From assembly GCF_009711345.1 (NCBI RefSeq), contig NZ_SMMA01000056.1, forward strand, positions 1 through 64,000: a DNA stretch of 64,000 bases, read 5' to 3'. This DNA comes from Pseudovibrio flavus. Lineage in GTDB: Bacteria > Pseudomonadota > Alphaproteobacteria > Rhizobiales > Stappiaceae. Under the pieces are notes generated by a model, which was not told where the DNA came from, did not search any database, and worked only from the letters and a program-made list of their open reading frames with translations. A program made the position numbers and the translations under genes. This document shows, piece by piece, positions 50,174 to 59,817 of this stretch. The number at the start of each line of letters is the position of its first letter. The first letter of the stretch is position 1.

Positions 50174-52270
50174 CTACTCTGCTGCCACGGCTTGCCGGCT
50201 TTTAGCCAGTGCCGAACATTCGGCCATGACCGCAGAAGCGCGAGCAATCGGGTTGGTGAGATAAAAATCGCTTACCGGAGATACGAAGGCACCGCCGAGA
50301 GCGGCATCGGTCTTGCCGGCGAGCTTTTCAACGTCTGAAGCGCTGCCCGGCACGATCTCGTCGATCATTGCCATATGAGGGTGAGCCTCATAGAGCTTTG
50401 CACGAAGCTGCTGGATCGTATCAAATGGCAACTGTGCACCGAGATGGCTGGAAAGTGCACGAAGCACCGCCCAATCTTCACGCGCTTCACCCGGCGCAAA
50501 TGTTGCGCGAGGTGCGTACTGCACGCGGCCTTCAAGGTTCACATAGGTCCCAGGCTTTTCGGTGTAGGTCGCAGTTGGCAGGATCACATCCGCACGGTGC
50601 GCGCCGCGGTCGCCATGGGTACCCATGTAGACAACGAAGGCATCACCGAAGGAAGCCATATCCAGCTCGTCAGCGCCCATCAGGAATACGAGGCTGATTT
50701 CACCACTGGCTGCAGCCTGCTGGATAGCACCGGTACCCTTGCCGCCTTCCTGCGGAACGAAACCGATATCCAGACCACCAACGCGGCTTGCTGCCGTATG
50801 AAGAACGTTGAAGCCGTTCCAGTCGTCGCGCAGTGCACCAACCTTTTTGGCCAGTCCACTTGCAAGCGCCAAAACGTGCTCGCCATCTTCACGGGCAATC
50901 GCTCCGCTACCAACGATAATCAGCGGGTTCTGAGCTTTCTCAAGAGCGCTGTAGAAATCCAGCTTACCCTTGGAGAGTTCAGAAAGTGATTCAGGACCAG
51001 CGCCTAACCATTTGTAATCATAGGTCAAATCAACCTGCTCACCAATAACGGCGATTGGCAGGGATTTAGCACGCCATGTCTTGCGAATACGGGTATTGAG
51101 AACCGATGCTTCAAGACGTGGGTTGGCACCTACGATCAGAATTGCATCAGCATTTTCAATAGCTTCGATGGAAGTGTTAAAGAGGTAGCTCGCACGGCCC
51201 AAGGATGGATCAAGCACTGAGCCATCCTGACGGCAGTCATAGTTTGCGCTACCCAGATTATCCATCAAGGACTTCAGCGCATACATATCTTCGACAGAAC
51301 ACAGGTCACCGGCAATCGCTGCTGTACCGGAAGCTTCTGCTGCCTGCGCCTTCTCGGCAATAGCTGCAAACGCTTCTTCCCAAGTTGCAGGCTGTAGGCG
51401 GCCATCACGCTTCACATATGGGCGATCAAGACGCTGTGTCTTCAAGCCGTCCCAGATGAAGCGGGTCTTGTCAGAAATCCACTCTTCGTTCACAGCCTCA
51501 TTTAGACGCGGCATGACGCGCATCACTTCGCGGCCACGGCTATCAACGCGAATTGCGGATCCCACAGCATCCATAACGTCGATGCTCTCGGTCTTGGTAA
51601 GCTCCCAAGGACGCGCATTGAACTCGTATGGACGGGAAGTCAGCGCCCCTACCGGACAAAGGTCGATCACGTTGCCCTGCAATTCAGAGGACAGCGCGCT
51701 TTCCAGATAGGTCGTGATTTCAGCATCTTCACCGCGACCAATGAGGCCCATTTCGGAGATACCGGCAACTTCTGTAGTAAAGCGTACGCAGCGAGTGCAG
51801 TGAATACAGCGTGTCATAATCGTTTTGATCAATGGACCGATGTATTTGTTTTCTACCGCGCGTTTGTTCTCGTGATAGCGGGATGTATCAACGCCGTATG
51901 CAATGGCCTGATCCTGCAAGTCACACTCACCGCCCTGATCGCAAATAGGGCAATCAAGCGGGTGGTTGATCAGCAGGAACTCCATAACGCCTTCACGCGC
52001 CTTTTTGACCATTGGAGACTTGGTCAGCACCTCTGGCGGCTGACCTTCCGGCCCCGGACGCAGATCGCGCACATTCATTGCGCAAGAAGCAGTTGGTTTC
52101 GGCGGGCCGCCCTTTACCTCAACGAGGCACATACGGCAGTTACCGGCGATTGAAAGACGGTCGTGGTAACAAAAGCGCGGAATTTCCGCCCCTGCTTCCT
52201 CGCAGGCCTGCAAAACGGTGTAATCCGCAGGAACCTCAATTTCTTTGCCGTCGACAATAATTTTCTTCAT
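50174..52270 (-). CDS. nuoG: NADH-quinone oxidoreductase subunit G
   Basis: This 698-residue peripheral-arm subunit carries three or four Fe-S clusters. The N-terminal 2Fe-2S ligands are in [15 protein letters not shown]. They are followed by the His-Cys cluster region with [14 protein letters not shown] and the 4Fe-4S CIHCTRC. A long molybdopterin-oxidoreductase-like domain (residues about 220-690) has no cofactor, as usual. The start at 52270 ([14 protein letters not shown]) fits the family. Confidence 0.97.
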   Translation of the reverse strand: MKKIIVDGKEIEVPADYTVLQACEEAGAEIPRFCYHDRLSIAGNCRMCLVEVKGGPPKPTASCAMNVRDLRPGPEGQPPEVLTKSPMVKKAREGVMEFLLINHPLDCPICDQGGECDLQDQAIAYGVDTSRYHENKRAVENKYIGPLIKTIMTRCIHCTRCVRFTTEVAGISEMGLIGRGEDAEITTYLESALSSELQGNVIDLCPVGALTSRPYEFNARPWELTKTESIDVMDAVGSAIRVDSRGREVMRVMPRLNEAVNEEWISDKTRFIWDGLKTQRLDRPYVKRDGRLQPATWEEAFAAIAEKAQAAEASGTAAIAGDLCSVEDMYALKSLMDNLGSANYDCRQDGSVLDPSLGRASYLFNTSIEAIENADAILIVGANPRLEASVLNTRIRKTWRAKSLPIAVIGEQVDLTYDYKWLGAGPESLSELSKGKLDFYSALEKAQNPLIIVGSGAIAREDGEHVLALASGLAKKVGALRDDWNGFNVLHTAASRVGGLDIGFVPQEGGKGTGAIQQAAASGEISLVFLMGADELDMASFGDAFVVYMGTHGDRGAHRADVILPTATYTEKPGTYVNLEGRVQYAPRATFAPGEAREDWAVLRALSSHLGAQLPFDTIQQLRAKLYEAHPHMAMIDEIVPGSASDVEKLAGKTDAALGGAFVSPVSDFYLTNPIARASAVMAECSALAKSRQAVAAE

Positions 52271-52274
52271 AGCC

Positions 52275-53573
52275 TTACTCCGCAGCCAGTGTTGAGGCTG
52301 CCTTGCTTCGGGCAACGTATTGGTCAATACGATCTTCAATCACAGGACGGAAGTTGCGGATAAGACCCTGAATTGGCCATGCCGCAGCATCTCCGAGCGC
52401 ACAAATGGTGTGCCCTTCAACCTGCTTTGTAACTTTGAAGAGCATGTCAATTTCTTCATAGGAGCTTTCGCCCTTGACCATGCGCTCCATCACACGCCAC
52501 ATCCAGCCGGTACCTTCGCGGCACGGCGTACACTGGCCGCAGCTTTCGTGCTTGTAGAAATAGGAAAGACGGGCAATCGCCTTGATGATGTCCGTGGACT
52601 TGTCCATGACGATCACCGCAGCTGTACCCAAAGATGAGCCAACATCCTTCAGGCCGTCGAAATCCATATAGGCGTCTTTGATATCCTCGCCCTTCACACA
52701 AGGAACGGAGGAGCCGCCGGGAATAACGGTTAGGAGATTATCCCAGCCACCGCGAATACCACCGCAGTGCTTTTCGATAAGCTCCTTGAAGGTAATGCCC
52801 ATCTCTTCTTCTACGGTGCAAGGATTTTCAACATGACCGGAGATGCAGAAGAGCTTGGTACCGGCGTTGTTTGGACGACCAAGACCGGAGAACCATGCAG
52901 CGCCGCGGCGAAGAATGGTCGGCGCGACTGCGATGGACTCCACGTTGTTCACTGTGGTTGGACAGCCGTAGAGGCCCATATTCGCAGGGAACGGAGGTTT
53001 CAGGCGTGGCTGGCCCTTTTTGCCTTCAAGGCTTTCCAGCAGCGCTGTTTCTTCACCGCAGATATAAGCACCTGCCCCGTGATGGACATAGATGTCGAAA
53101 TCATAACCGTGAACGTTGTTCTTACCGATGAGACCGGCGTCATATGCCTGATCGATCGCCGCCTGAAGGCGCTCACGCTCGCGAATGAACTCGCCGCGCA
53201 CGTAGATGTATGCTGCGATTGCACCCATTGCAAAGCCCGCCAGAAGACAGCCCTCTACGAGGTGATGCGGATCATGGCGAAGAATTTCACGGTCTTTGCA
53301 GGTGCCCGGCTCGGACTCGTCGGCATTGACGACGAGATAGGCAGGACGGCCATCACTTTCCTTTGGCATGAAGGACCACTTCAAGCCGGTTGGGAAGCCC
53401 GCGCCGCCACGACCACGAAGACCGGAGGATTTCATCTCGTCGATGATCCAGTCGCGTCCCTTGACGATGATGTCTTTCGTGCCAGACCAAGAGCCGCGTT
53501 TTTTCGCGCCCTCTAAGCCCCAGTCATGCAGACCATAGATATTGGTGAAGATACGGTCCTGATCTTGCAGCAT
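52275..53573 (-). CDS. nuoF: NADH-quinone oxidoreductase subunit F
   Basis: This 432-residue subunit oxidises NADH through FMN. The nucleotide and flavin motifs [13 protein letters not shown] and [13 protein letters not shown], and the cluster N3 ligands in [15 protein letters not shown] plus the later HTICALGDA cysteine, are present. The start at 53573 ([15 protein letters not shown]) lies 1 bp after the nuoE stop. Confidence 0.98.
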   Translation of the reverse strand: MLQDQDRIFTNIYGLHDWGLEGAKKRGSWSGTKDIIVKGRDWIIDEMKSSGLRGRGGAGFPTGLKWSFMPKESDGRPAYLVVNADESEPGTCKDREILRHDPHHLVEGCLLAGFAMGAIAAYIYVRGEFIRERERLQAAIDQAYDAGLIGKNNVHGYDFDIYVHHGAGAYICGEETALLESLEGKKGQPRLKPPFPANMGLYGCPTTVNNVESIAVAPTILRRGAAWFSGLGRPNNAGTKLFCISGHVENPCTVEEEMGITFKELIEKHCGGIRGGWDNLLTVIPGGSSVPCVKGEDIKDAYMDFDGLKDVGSSLGTAAVIVMDKSTDIIKAIARLSYFYKHESCGQCTPCREGTGWMWRVMERMVKGESSYEEIDMLFKVTKQVEGHTICALGDAAAWPIQGLIRNFRPVIEDRIDQYVARSKAASTLAAE

Positions 53574-53574
53574 C

Positions 53575-54378
53575 CTAGCCCTCACCTTTTTCTGATTTTT
53601 CAGCTTTTGCCTTGGCGTATGCAGCATGGAAGTCGTTTACGCCTTCCTGCGCTGGCCGTGGCACACCCGTGTAGCCCTCACCGCCATCATTGATTGCAGC
53701 TCCGGCGTACTCGTGGGAGGCTTTCTCATTACCATCTACGATAAACGGTTTTGGATCGCCGCCAACGGTGCTGTCGTCAATGTCGGTAAGCGTTGTTGCA
53801 CCAGAAAGCGGTGCAGCGAAACGACGGCCGTTCTGGGGACCCGGCGTTACTGGATTGCCTGCTGCGATATCGTCGATGAGCTTCTCAAAGGTTTCGATAT
53901 CAAGGTCTTCGTATGTGTCCTTGAAAATCTGAACCATCGGCGCGTTTGAGCACGCTCCAAGGCACTCGACCTCTTCCCATGAAAAATCACCGTCGGAGGA
54001 CAAGTCATGAGCCTTCTCAGCGATCTTGCGCTTACATACGCGGATAAGATCTTCTGCGCCGCGTAGCTGGCAAGGCGTTGTGCCGCACACCTGAATGTGG
54101 GCCTTTTTGCCAACCGGCTGAAGCTGGAACATGGTGTAGAAAGTTGCCACTTCCAGAACGCGGATTTTCGGCATACCCAGCAACTCAGCGACGACGCGGA
54201 TTGCAGGTTCACAAACCCATCCATCGTTCTGCTCCTGAGCCCGCCAAAGGACGGGAATTACAGCAGAAGCCTGACGACCTTCAGGATAGCGCTCGATTGT
54301 CTTTTTCACCCACTCCAGATTTTCCGGTGTGAACTCAAAGCTCTCAGGCTGCTCGTGATGAAGACGACGCACACTCAT
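53575..54378 (-). CDS. nuoE: NADH-quinone oxidoreductase subunit E
   Basis: This 267-residue thioredoxin-fold subunit holds the 2Fe-2S cluster N1a. Ligands are visible in [10 protein letters not shown] and [10 protein letters not shown]. The family core ends near residue 165 ([14 protein letters not shown]). About 100 extra residues follow, polar and low in complexity, ending in [13 protein letters not shown]-terminal extensions of NuoE are common in alphaproteobacteria. Its start overlaps nuoD by 1 bp. Confidence 0.96.
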   Translation of the reverse strand: MSVRRLHHEQPESFEFTPENLEWVKKTIERYPEGRQASAVIPVLWRAQEQNDGWVCEPAIRVVAELLGMPKIRVLEVATFYTMFQLQPVGKKAHIQVCGTTPCQLRGAEDLIRVCKRKIAEKAHDLSSDGDFSWEEVECLGACSNAPMVQIFKDTYEDLDIETFEKLIDDIAAGNPVTPGPQNGRRFAAPLSGATTLTDIDDSTVGGDPKPFIVDGNEKASHEYAGAAINDGGEGYTGVPRPAQEGVNDFHAAYAKAKAEKSEKGEG

Positions 54379-55562
54379 TACCGGTCAATCTCCCCGAATA
54401 CGATATCGATGCTACCCAGTACGGCAGCAACGTCTGCCAGAAGGTGTCCACGGGTCAGGAAGTCCATAGCCTGCAAGTGCGCAAAGCCCGGCGCTTTGAT
54501 TTTGCAGCGGTATGGCTTGTTAGAACCGTCAGAAACGAGATAGACGCCGAATTCGCCCTTCGGCGCTTCAACAGCGGCATAAACCTCGCCTGCTGGCACG
54601 TGGTAACCTTCTGTATAAAGTTTGAAGTGATGGATGAGCGCTTCCATGGAGCGCTTCATCTCGCCGCGTTTCGGCGGCACAATTTTACCGTCGATGGAGG
54701 AAATCGGGCCTTTTTCGACCTTCAGCTTCTCCAGACACTGCTTCATGATACGAACTGACTCGCGCATCTCGAACATGCGAATGAGGTAACGGTCGTAGCA
54801 ATCGCCGTTTTTGCCGATCGCCAAATCGAATTCCATTTCCTCGTAGCACTCGTATGGCTGCGACTTACGCAGATCCCATGCAGCGCCAGAACCGCGAACC
54901 ATGACGCCTGAGAAACCCCAAGCCCACGCCTCTTCCAGCTTAACAACGCCAATATCGACGTTACGCTGCTTGAAGATGCGGTTGTCGGTAAGAAGCCCCT
55001 CGATGTCATCGAGCGTTTTAAGGAATGGATCGCACCATGCCTCAATATCGTTCAGCAGATCCTCAGGAAGGTCCTGATGTACACCGCCCGGACGCACATA
55101 GGCTGCATGCATGCGCGCGCCACATGCGCGTTCATAAAAGCCCATAAGCTCTTCACGCGGCTCAAAGCCCCACAGCGGTGGCGTCAGCGCACCAACGTCC
55201 ATTGCCTGCGTTGTTACGTTCAGCAGGTGGGAGAGCAAGCGCCCGATCTCGGAGTAGAGAACGCGGATCAACTGGCCGCGGCGCGGAACAGTGATGCCAA
55301 GCAAACGCTCTACTGCTAGCGCAAAAGCATGTTCCTGATTCATCGGCGCGACGTAGTCGAGACGGTCGAAGTAAGGAACAGCTTGCAAATAGGTTTTGTG
55401 TTCAATCAGCTTTTCGGTACCGCGATGCAGAAGACCGATGTGCGGATCCACACGGGTAACCACTTCGCCATCCAGCTCAAGAACAAGGCGCAGAACGCCG
55501 TGTGCCGCCGGATGCTGCGGACCAAAGTTGATATTGAAATTTCGTACCTGAGCCTCAGCCAT
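54378..55562 (-). CDS. nuoD: NADH-quinone oxidoreductase subunit D
   Basis: This 394-residue subunit, related to the large subunit of NiFe hydrogenases, forms the quinone site with NuoB. It contains [16 protein letters not shown] with the quinone-site histidine, and [13 protein letters not shown]. The start at 55562 (MAEAQVRNF) is chosen by family similarity; the longer frame runs into nuoC. Confidence 0.97.
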   Translation of the reverse strand: MAEAQVRNFNINFGPQHPAAHGVLRLVLELDGEVVTRVDPHIGLLHRGTEKLIEHKTYLQAVPYFDRLDYVAPMNQEHAFALAVERLLGITVPRRGQLIRVLYSEIGRLLSHLLNVTTQAMDVGALTPPLWGFEPREELMGFYERACGARMHAAYVRPGGVHQDLPEDLLNDIEAWCDPFLKTLDDIEGLLTDNRIFKQRNVDIGVVKLEEAWAWGFSGVMVRGSGAAWDLRKSQPYECYEEMEFDLAIGKNGDCYDRYLIRMFEMRESVRIMKQCLEKLKVEKGPISSIDGKIVPPKRGEMKRSMEALIHHFKLYTEGYHVPAGEVYAAVEAPKGEFGVYLVSDGSNKPYRCKIKAPGFAHLQAMDFLTRGHLLADVAAVLGSIDIVFGEIDR

Positions 55563-55573
55563 TAATCGTCGCC

Positions 55574-56176
55574 TCAGTTCGATGCTTTTTCGTCGCCAGG
55601 TAGAACATAATCTGTTCCTTCCCATGGAGACATAAAGTCAAAACTACGGAATTCCTGCGTTAGCTGCACAGGTTCGTACACAACGCGCTTGCGCTCGTCG
55701 TCGTAACGCACCTCAACGTAGCCCGTAAGCGGGAAGTCCTTACGCAGTGGGTGGCCATCAAAGCCATAGTCTGTCAGCAAGCGCCGAAGGTCTGGATGGC
55801 CGGAGAACAAGATGCCGTACATGTCGTAGGCTTCACGCTCGAACCAGTTCGCGCCCGGGAAAATTGGCGTAACGGATGGAACCTGCTCGTTGACACCGCA
55901 AGACACCTTCAAGCGAATGCGAAGGTTCTGCTTGGGTGAAAGCAGGTGGTAGACCACATCAAAGCGTTTTTCACGCCCCGGCCAGTCGACGCCACAAATA
56001 TCAACCAGCGCAACAAAGCCGCAACGTGCATCATCACGCAGAAAACGAATGACAGGGACAATCTTTTGCGCATTCACGCGCAATGTCAGCTCGCCATAAG
56101 CGAAAGACCATTCTTCGATGCTTTCGCCTAGTGCAAGCTCAAGAAACTCACCCAGTTCGTTTAATGTATCGTCCAT
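55574..56176 (-). CDS. nuoC: NADH-quinone oxidoreductase subunit C
   Basis: This 200-residue 30-kDa-type subunit is separate from nuoD, unlike the fused NuoCD of E. coli. The family segment [45 protein letters not shown] is easily recognised (residues about 118-160). The ATG at 56176 has AGGGA 8 bp upstream; a TTG two codons earlier is possible but weaker. Confidence 0.97.
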   Translation of the reverse strand: MDDTLNELGEFLELALGESIEEWSFAYGELTLRVNAQKIVPVIRFLRDDARCGFVALVDICGVDWPGREKRFDVVYHLLSPKQNLRIRLKVSCGVNEQVPSVTPIFPGANWFEREAYDMYGILFSGHPDLRRLLTDYGFDGHPLRKDFPLTGYVEVRYDDERKRVVYEPVQLTQEFRSFDFMSPWEGTDYVLPGDEKASN

Positions 56177-56227
56177 AGACAACGTCCCTATGCGTGTCTC
56201 TTAATTCGTCAGGTTCGCTGGCAAACC

Positions 56228-56812
56228 TTAACGTTCGATTGTTCCGGTACGGCGAATTTTCTTCTGAAGCAGAAGAACGCCATACAGCAGCGCCTCAGCA
56301 GTTGGAGGGCAGCCCGGAACATAAATATCTACCGGCACAACGCGGTCACATCCACGTACGACGGAATAAGAGTAGTGATAGTAGCCGCCGCCGTTTGCAC
56401 AGGACCCCATGGAGATCACATAGCGTGGCTCTGGCATCTGGTCGTACACCTTGCGCAGCGCAGGAGCCATTTTGTTGGTCAGCGTACCAGCTACAATCAT
56501 CACGTCTGACTGACGCGGAGAGCCACGGGGCGCAAAACCAAAACGCTCGCCATCATAGCGCGGCATGGACATCTGCATCATTTCCACTGCGCAGCATGCC
56601 AGACCAAAGGTCATCCACATCAAGGAACCGGTACGCGCCCAATGAATCAGGCTCTCGGTTGATGTGACCAGAAAGCCCTTGTCAGCCAGCTCATTGTTCA
56701 CCTGCAAGAAGAACTTGTCTTCAGAACCAATCGGCTGACCAGTTACAGGGTCAATAATGCCCTTTGGCTGCGGCGTGATAAGCGGACCGTTATTGTTGGA
56801 GCTCAATCCCAT
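56228..56812 (-). CDS. nuoB: NADH-quinone oxidoreductase subunit B
   Basis: This 194-residue subunit carries the terminal cluster N2. Its unusual consecutive cysteines (LACCAVEMM) and the further ligands in [14 protein letters not shown] and [15 protein letters not shown] are intact. The N-terminal ~35 residues are variable. It overlaps the end of nuoA by 10 bp. Confidence 0.98.
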   Translation of the reverse strand: MGLSSNNNGPLITPQPKGIIDPVTGQPIGSEDKFFLQVNNELADKGFLVTSTESLIHWARTGSLMWMTFGLACCAVEMMQMSMPRYDGERFGFAPRGSPRQSDVMIVAGTLTNKMAPALRKVYDQMPEPRYVISMGSCANGGGYYHYSYSVVRGCDRVVPVDIYVPGCPPTAEALLYGVLLLQKKIRRTGTIER

Positions 56813-57168
56813 TCAAGTGCCCCCTTCTTCCATTCGTAAGCAAAGCCCACTGTAAGTACGGCTAGAAACACCATCATGGACCAGAAGCCGAACCAGCCAA
56901 GATCACCAAAGGCAACAGCCCATGGGAACAGGAAGGCTACTTCCAGATCAAAAATGATAAACAGGATCGCTACGAGGTAGAAGCGGATGTCAAACTTCAT
57001 TCGCGCATCATCGAAGGCGTTGAAACCACATTCGTAGGCGGAGAGTTTTTCAGAATCCGGATTTTTAAAGGCGAGGATAAACGGGGAGATAAGCAGTGCC
57101 AGACCAATAACGAGGGCAACACCTATAAAGACGACAATGGGAATATATTCCCGAAGCAGGTCTTCCAT
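56803..57168 (-). CDS. nuoA: NADH-quinone oxidoreductase subunit A
   Basis: This 121-residue membrane subunit has three helices. The conserved [36 protein letters not shown] loop and helix contains the surface-exposed cysteine used to track active/deactive states. The start at 57168 ([14 protein letters not shown]) fits the family. It is the first gene of the complex I operon. Confidence 0.97.
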   Translation of the reverse strand: MEDLLREYIPIVVFIGVALVIGLALLISPFILAFKNPDSEKLSAYECGFNAFDDARMKFDIRFYLVAILFIIFDLEVAFLFPWAVAFGDLGWFGFWSMMVFLAVLTVGFAYEWKKGALEWD

Positions 57169-57243
57169 GGTTATTCGCGTCCTTACGCGTGGGGCCGACA
57201 TTGGCCCACGATACTCAGGTTTTACGTTGGCTAATCGACCAAT

Positions 57244-57272
57244 ATAGTAACAAGCCACCCGCAAACCGACAA
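57244..57272 (-). promoter_or_regulatory. Candidate nuo operon promoter
   Basis: In the minus direction: TTGTCG (57272-57267), a 17-bp spacer, TACTAT (57249-57244). It would start transcription about 70 bp before nuoA. A second candidate further up is TTGACC-N18-ACTAAT (57470-57441). Neither is decisive. Confidence 0.3.
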
Positions 57273-57730
57273 AGATAATCGCTCTGCAACGCACGATTAG
57301 CTTAGGCTCACCTTATAGGCAAGACCCCAAGAACGAGTAAATTTCCCTATATGCACGCTATAGGTTCTACGAAAACCTCCGAATGAGCATGCGCCATGCC
57401 AAAATCGGCGAAAAACCTAGGCATTCCATTTCTTGAGTAAATTAGTCATGTATTCAAAAAAAGTGGTCAACTTTTTCAGTATACCTAAGTAAATTTATTC
57501 AGAGCTTGAAAAAAGTGTTACCCGCCGTGCTTAAGGGTGCCTAGGCGGCCGCATTAACCTACTTTCCCAGCAACATATGCATGACGAAATTTACTCTACC
57601 AGTGATAGTAGAGGGTAGCCCTCACCTTTCGCACTACATTAAGCGCGATTTTCTGACGGCTCTGCGGGGAGATAGGATTGCGCGGGGATTTAGAAACAGA
57701 ATTCGGATGCGGCAGACCATAGCCCAAATA

Positions 57731-57770
57731 CGAAAAACGCGGTTTTGCCCGAAGACAGCCGCGCTTTTTC
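57731..57770 (-). terminator. tRNA-Asp terminator candidate
   Basis: CGCGG (57738-57742) and CCGCG (57759-57763) form a short stem flanked by A and T runs. TTTTTCG follows in the minus direction, about 45 bp past the second tRNA-Asp. Confidence 0.45.
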
Positions 57771-57784
57771 CGTATCGACTTGAG

Positions 57785-57861
57785 TGGCGCGAGTGACGGG
57801 GCTCGAACCCGCGACCTCCGGCGTGACAGGCCGGCACTCTAACCAACTGAGCTACACCCGC
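57785..57861 (-). tRNA. tRNA-Asp (GTC), copy 2
   Basis: A complete 77-nt cloverleaf in the minus direction. The acceptor GCGGGTG pairs with CACTCGC. The D arm (TAGCTCAGTTGGTTAGAG), anticodon loop CTGTCAC with anticodon GTC, T arm with GGTTCGA, and encoded CCA are present. It is identical to the copy 124 bp away. Confidence 0.96.
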
Positions 57862-57908
57862 TCAACAAACTTTTATATTCCCTGTGGCGCCTTTCCCTCT
57901 AAAGGGAG

Positions 57909-57985
57909 TGGCGCGAGTGACGGGGCTCGAACCCGCGACCTCCGGCGTGACAGGCCGGCACTCTAACCAACTGAGCTACACCCGC
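57909..57985 (-). tRNA. tRNA-Asp (GTC), copy 1
   Basis: A 77-nt tRNA with anticodon GTC and encoded CCA, identical in every base to the downstream copy. The identity extends a few bases past both ends (57906-57987 against 57782-57863). The 47-bp spacer between the copies holds no terminator, so they are probably co-transcribed. Confidence 0.96.
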
Positions 57986-58402
57986 TCCGTCTTTCTTCAG
58001 GGCAACTCGTTGTCGTCCTGAGGTGGGCGTGATGTACGGCTTGGACCGTCCGAAGTCAAGCGCCCTGAAATGATAGAACCAACATTTTTATGAATAACTG
58101 GTCTAACCTGTTAGAAAACGGCCCTAATTTGCGTTGCGATGTGGAAAAAACCCAGTTTTTCACAGCCATATTGCGGAGTTCTACATACCACAATCCCCAA
58201 GATCGGCAGCCGCATGCGAACAAACTTTTTTCAATTTTTTGCCCTAGATGCCGTAAGGTTCTTCAACACAGTCAAACTTTTGTCGCTGAACCTCCAAAAA
58301 ATCTCGATTCGAGCATCATATTTTTCAAAAATAATCCCCTCCCCCTGACGATTAAGGGGAAGAGGAATAGTTTTTGACGTTCGCTATTGTAAAACTTGGC
58401 GA
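57986..58402. other. Gap between the membrane protein gene and tRNA-Asp
   Basis: There are 417 bp without a credible gene. The plus-strand ORF at 58090-58377 has no ribosome site or known domain and is treated as chance. The terminator candidate at 58318-58365 lies here. The promoter for the two tRNAs must also lie here, near 58000-58060. Confidence 0.35.
58318..58365 (-). terminator. Terminator candidate after the 161-residue membrane protein gene
   Basis: CCCCTCCCCC (58336-58345) can pair with GGGGAAGAGG (58356-58365) using two G-U pairs. ATTATTTTTG follows in the minus direction, 38 bp past the gene. Confidence 0.5.
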
Positions 58403-58888
58403 TCAGTCACCTTCGCGCCAGTACACGACCCCTGCGGTCACCAGCCCAAACAACATATGACCCACAAGAGAAGCATAGGTGAGAGGAATAAAGCCGAGGA
58501 ACGCTGGAAGGCCAGCGAAGATATGTGCCATGACATATAGAGCAAAGACCCAAAGGCCGACGCCAAAGCCAAGTCCAACGAGCCACCATGGCAAAAACGG
58601 TAGAACGACCTTTGCAAGCGGCCTTGCAATATAAAGATAACCGAGAGGGTAAAAGAGAACCCCGACTACGCCGTGAATGACTTCTGCAAGGATGAGATTG
58701 TTAAAGCCGAATACAGACTGCACGAGCGCTGCTGGCTGAAGAGGCCCGCCAACCCACAACGGGGTGATCATTCTGGCCCAGAACTCCCAAGTCAGATCAG
58801 CGGCGATACCCGCCAGCAGTGCGGTACCCAGGGTCGCCCATGTTAACGGCGGGCATATTGATCCGGGCTTATAATGGGTGTCGGTCAT
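58403..58888 (-). CDS. Polytopic membrane protein of unknown function
   Basis: This ORF encodes 161 residues with four or five membrane helices: about 16-35, 55-85, 90-120 (WWLVGLGFGVGLWVFALYVMAH) and 125-155. It is rich in Gly, Trp and Phe, with a conserved-looking HGVVGVLFYPLGYLYIARPL segment and HIFAGLPAFLGF. Similar uncharacterised proteins are, to my recollection, frequent in Rhizobiales and Rhodobacterales, but I cannot name a family. The ATG has AGGA a few bases upstream. It stands alone between tRNA genes with its own terminator. No function is assigned. Confidence 0.8.
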   Translation of the reverse strand: MTDTHYKPGSICPPLTWATLGTALLAGIAADLTWEFWARMITPLWVGGPLQPAALVQSVFGFNNLILAEVIHGVVGVLFYPLGYLYIARPLAKVVLPFLPWWLVGLGFGVGLWVFALYVMAHIFAGLPAFLGFIPLTYASLVGHMLFGLVTAGVVYWREGD

Positions 58889-59032
58889 CGTCCTCTACTC
58901 CCGTTGCTCAAAGCGTTTGGAGCAGCCTAGGACAGACCTATCAATTCATTCCTAGGGATTTATGCGCAATACCACTAAAAGGCGCTCTATGGCCTTTAGG
59001 AAGCTTGATAGCGATTGGCGGAAAAAAGGCAC

Positions 59033-59055
59033 AAAAAAACCGGCTAAGAGCCGGT
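59033..59055 (-). terminator. tRNA-Val terminator
   Basis: ACCGGCT (59039-59045) and AGCCGGT (59049-59055) form a perfect stem with a 3-nt loop. A TTTTTTT tract follows in the minus direction. It begins 5 bp after the tRNA. Confidence 0.85.
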
Positions 59056-59060
59056 GGGAA

Positions 59061-59136
<76 letters not shown>

Positions 59137-59293
59137 GTACAAACATAGTTGCTTGCCGTTGCGGTGGTGTATATGGGCCTGCTGTTAAGTTGGCAAGAGG
59201 AAATTTTGCATCCAGTGATAATCACTGTGAATTACTGGTGCTGCAACCCACTGAAATGCCACGCGAACCAATCATAGAAACGTTGACCGCATA

Positions 59294-59328
59294 AATAAAA
59301 ACCCCGGAAGCTGGGAAAGCTACCGGGG
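59294..59328 (-). terminator. hupB terminator
   Basis: CCCCGG (59302-59307) and CCGGGG (59323-59328), with an inner AGCT/AGCT pairing, form the stem. TTTTTATTT follows in the minus direction, 26 bp past hupB. Confidence 0.85.
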
Positions 59329-59353
59329 CATGGAAAAGCACCAATCGGCAAAC

Positions 59354-59629
59354 TTAAGCGTTTACCGCGTCCTTGAGGCCTTTGCCTGCTTTGAACTTAG
59401 GGGTCTTGGACGCAGGGATCTGGATTGTTTCACCAGTGCGTGGGTTACGGCCTTCAGTTGCTGCGCGTTCAGACACAGAGAAGTTACCGAAACCAATGAT
59501 CCGAACTTCATCACCAGCCTTCAGGGTTTCGGTGATCGCTTCAAAAGCTGCTTCAACTGCTTCACCTGCCTGAGCTTTGGTCAGACCGGTTTTTTCTGCA
59601 ACTGCTCCGATCAGATCATTCTTATTCAT
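59354..59629 (-). CDS. hupB: DNA-binding protein HU
   Basis: This 91-residue dimeric histone-like protein bends DNA and helps compact the nucleoid. The signature [22 protein letters not shown] (residues about 46-67) contains the DNA-inserting arm with the conserved RNP. The N-terminal helices ([21 protein letters not shown]) are typical. The lon-hupB order is conserved in most proteobacteria. A separate terminator after lon gives hupB its own transcript. Confidence 0.97.
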   Translation of the reverse strand: MNKNDLIGAVAEKTGLTKAQAGEAVEAAFEAITETLKAGDEVRIIGFGNFSVSERAATEGRNPRTGETIQIPASKTPKFKAGKGLKDAVNA

Positions 59630-59763
59630 GACAGTCCCTTTCTAAAATAAATGGGGGAACGCTTAGATTCGTAACGCATTCCTTGATCGGACCTTCTAGC
59701 CATTTCCCATTCAAATCAAGACAGAAACCGCAGAATTCCGCCAATTTTCTGTAAGTATCAACC

Positions 59764-59792
59764 AAAAAAGCCTCGGAACTGGTCCGAGGCTT
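59764..59792 (-). terminator. lon terminator
   Basis: AAGCCTCGGA (59768-59777) and TCCGAGGCTT (59783-59792) form a perfect 10-bp stem. A TTTTTTGG tract follows in the minus direction. It starts 26 bp after lon. Confidence 0.85.
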
Positions 59793-59817
59793 TCCCAGAG
59801 GTGACTTTTAAGGTGCC

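Larger units (their letters stand above)
57169..57784. other. Regulatory gap upstream of nuoA
   Basis: There are 616 bp without a credible gene. It must contain the nuo promoter on the minus strand. A GC-rich hairpin (GTGGGCC/GGCCCCAC near 57190-57213) lies in the nuoA leader. Short ORFs here lack ribosome sites and similarity. The far end holds the tRNA-Asp terminator candidate. Confidence 0.4.

Noticed and set aside
57581-57846. Short ORFs between nuoA and tRNA-Asp
   Set aside because: They run into or overlap tRNA genes, and none has a ribosome site or recognisable sequence.
58090-58377. 95-codon plus-strand ORF with a CPRC motif
   Set aside because: It has no ribosome site, irregular composition, and spans a terminator of the neighbouring gene. 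The cysteine pair alone is not evidence of a zinc protein.
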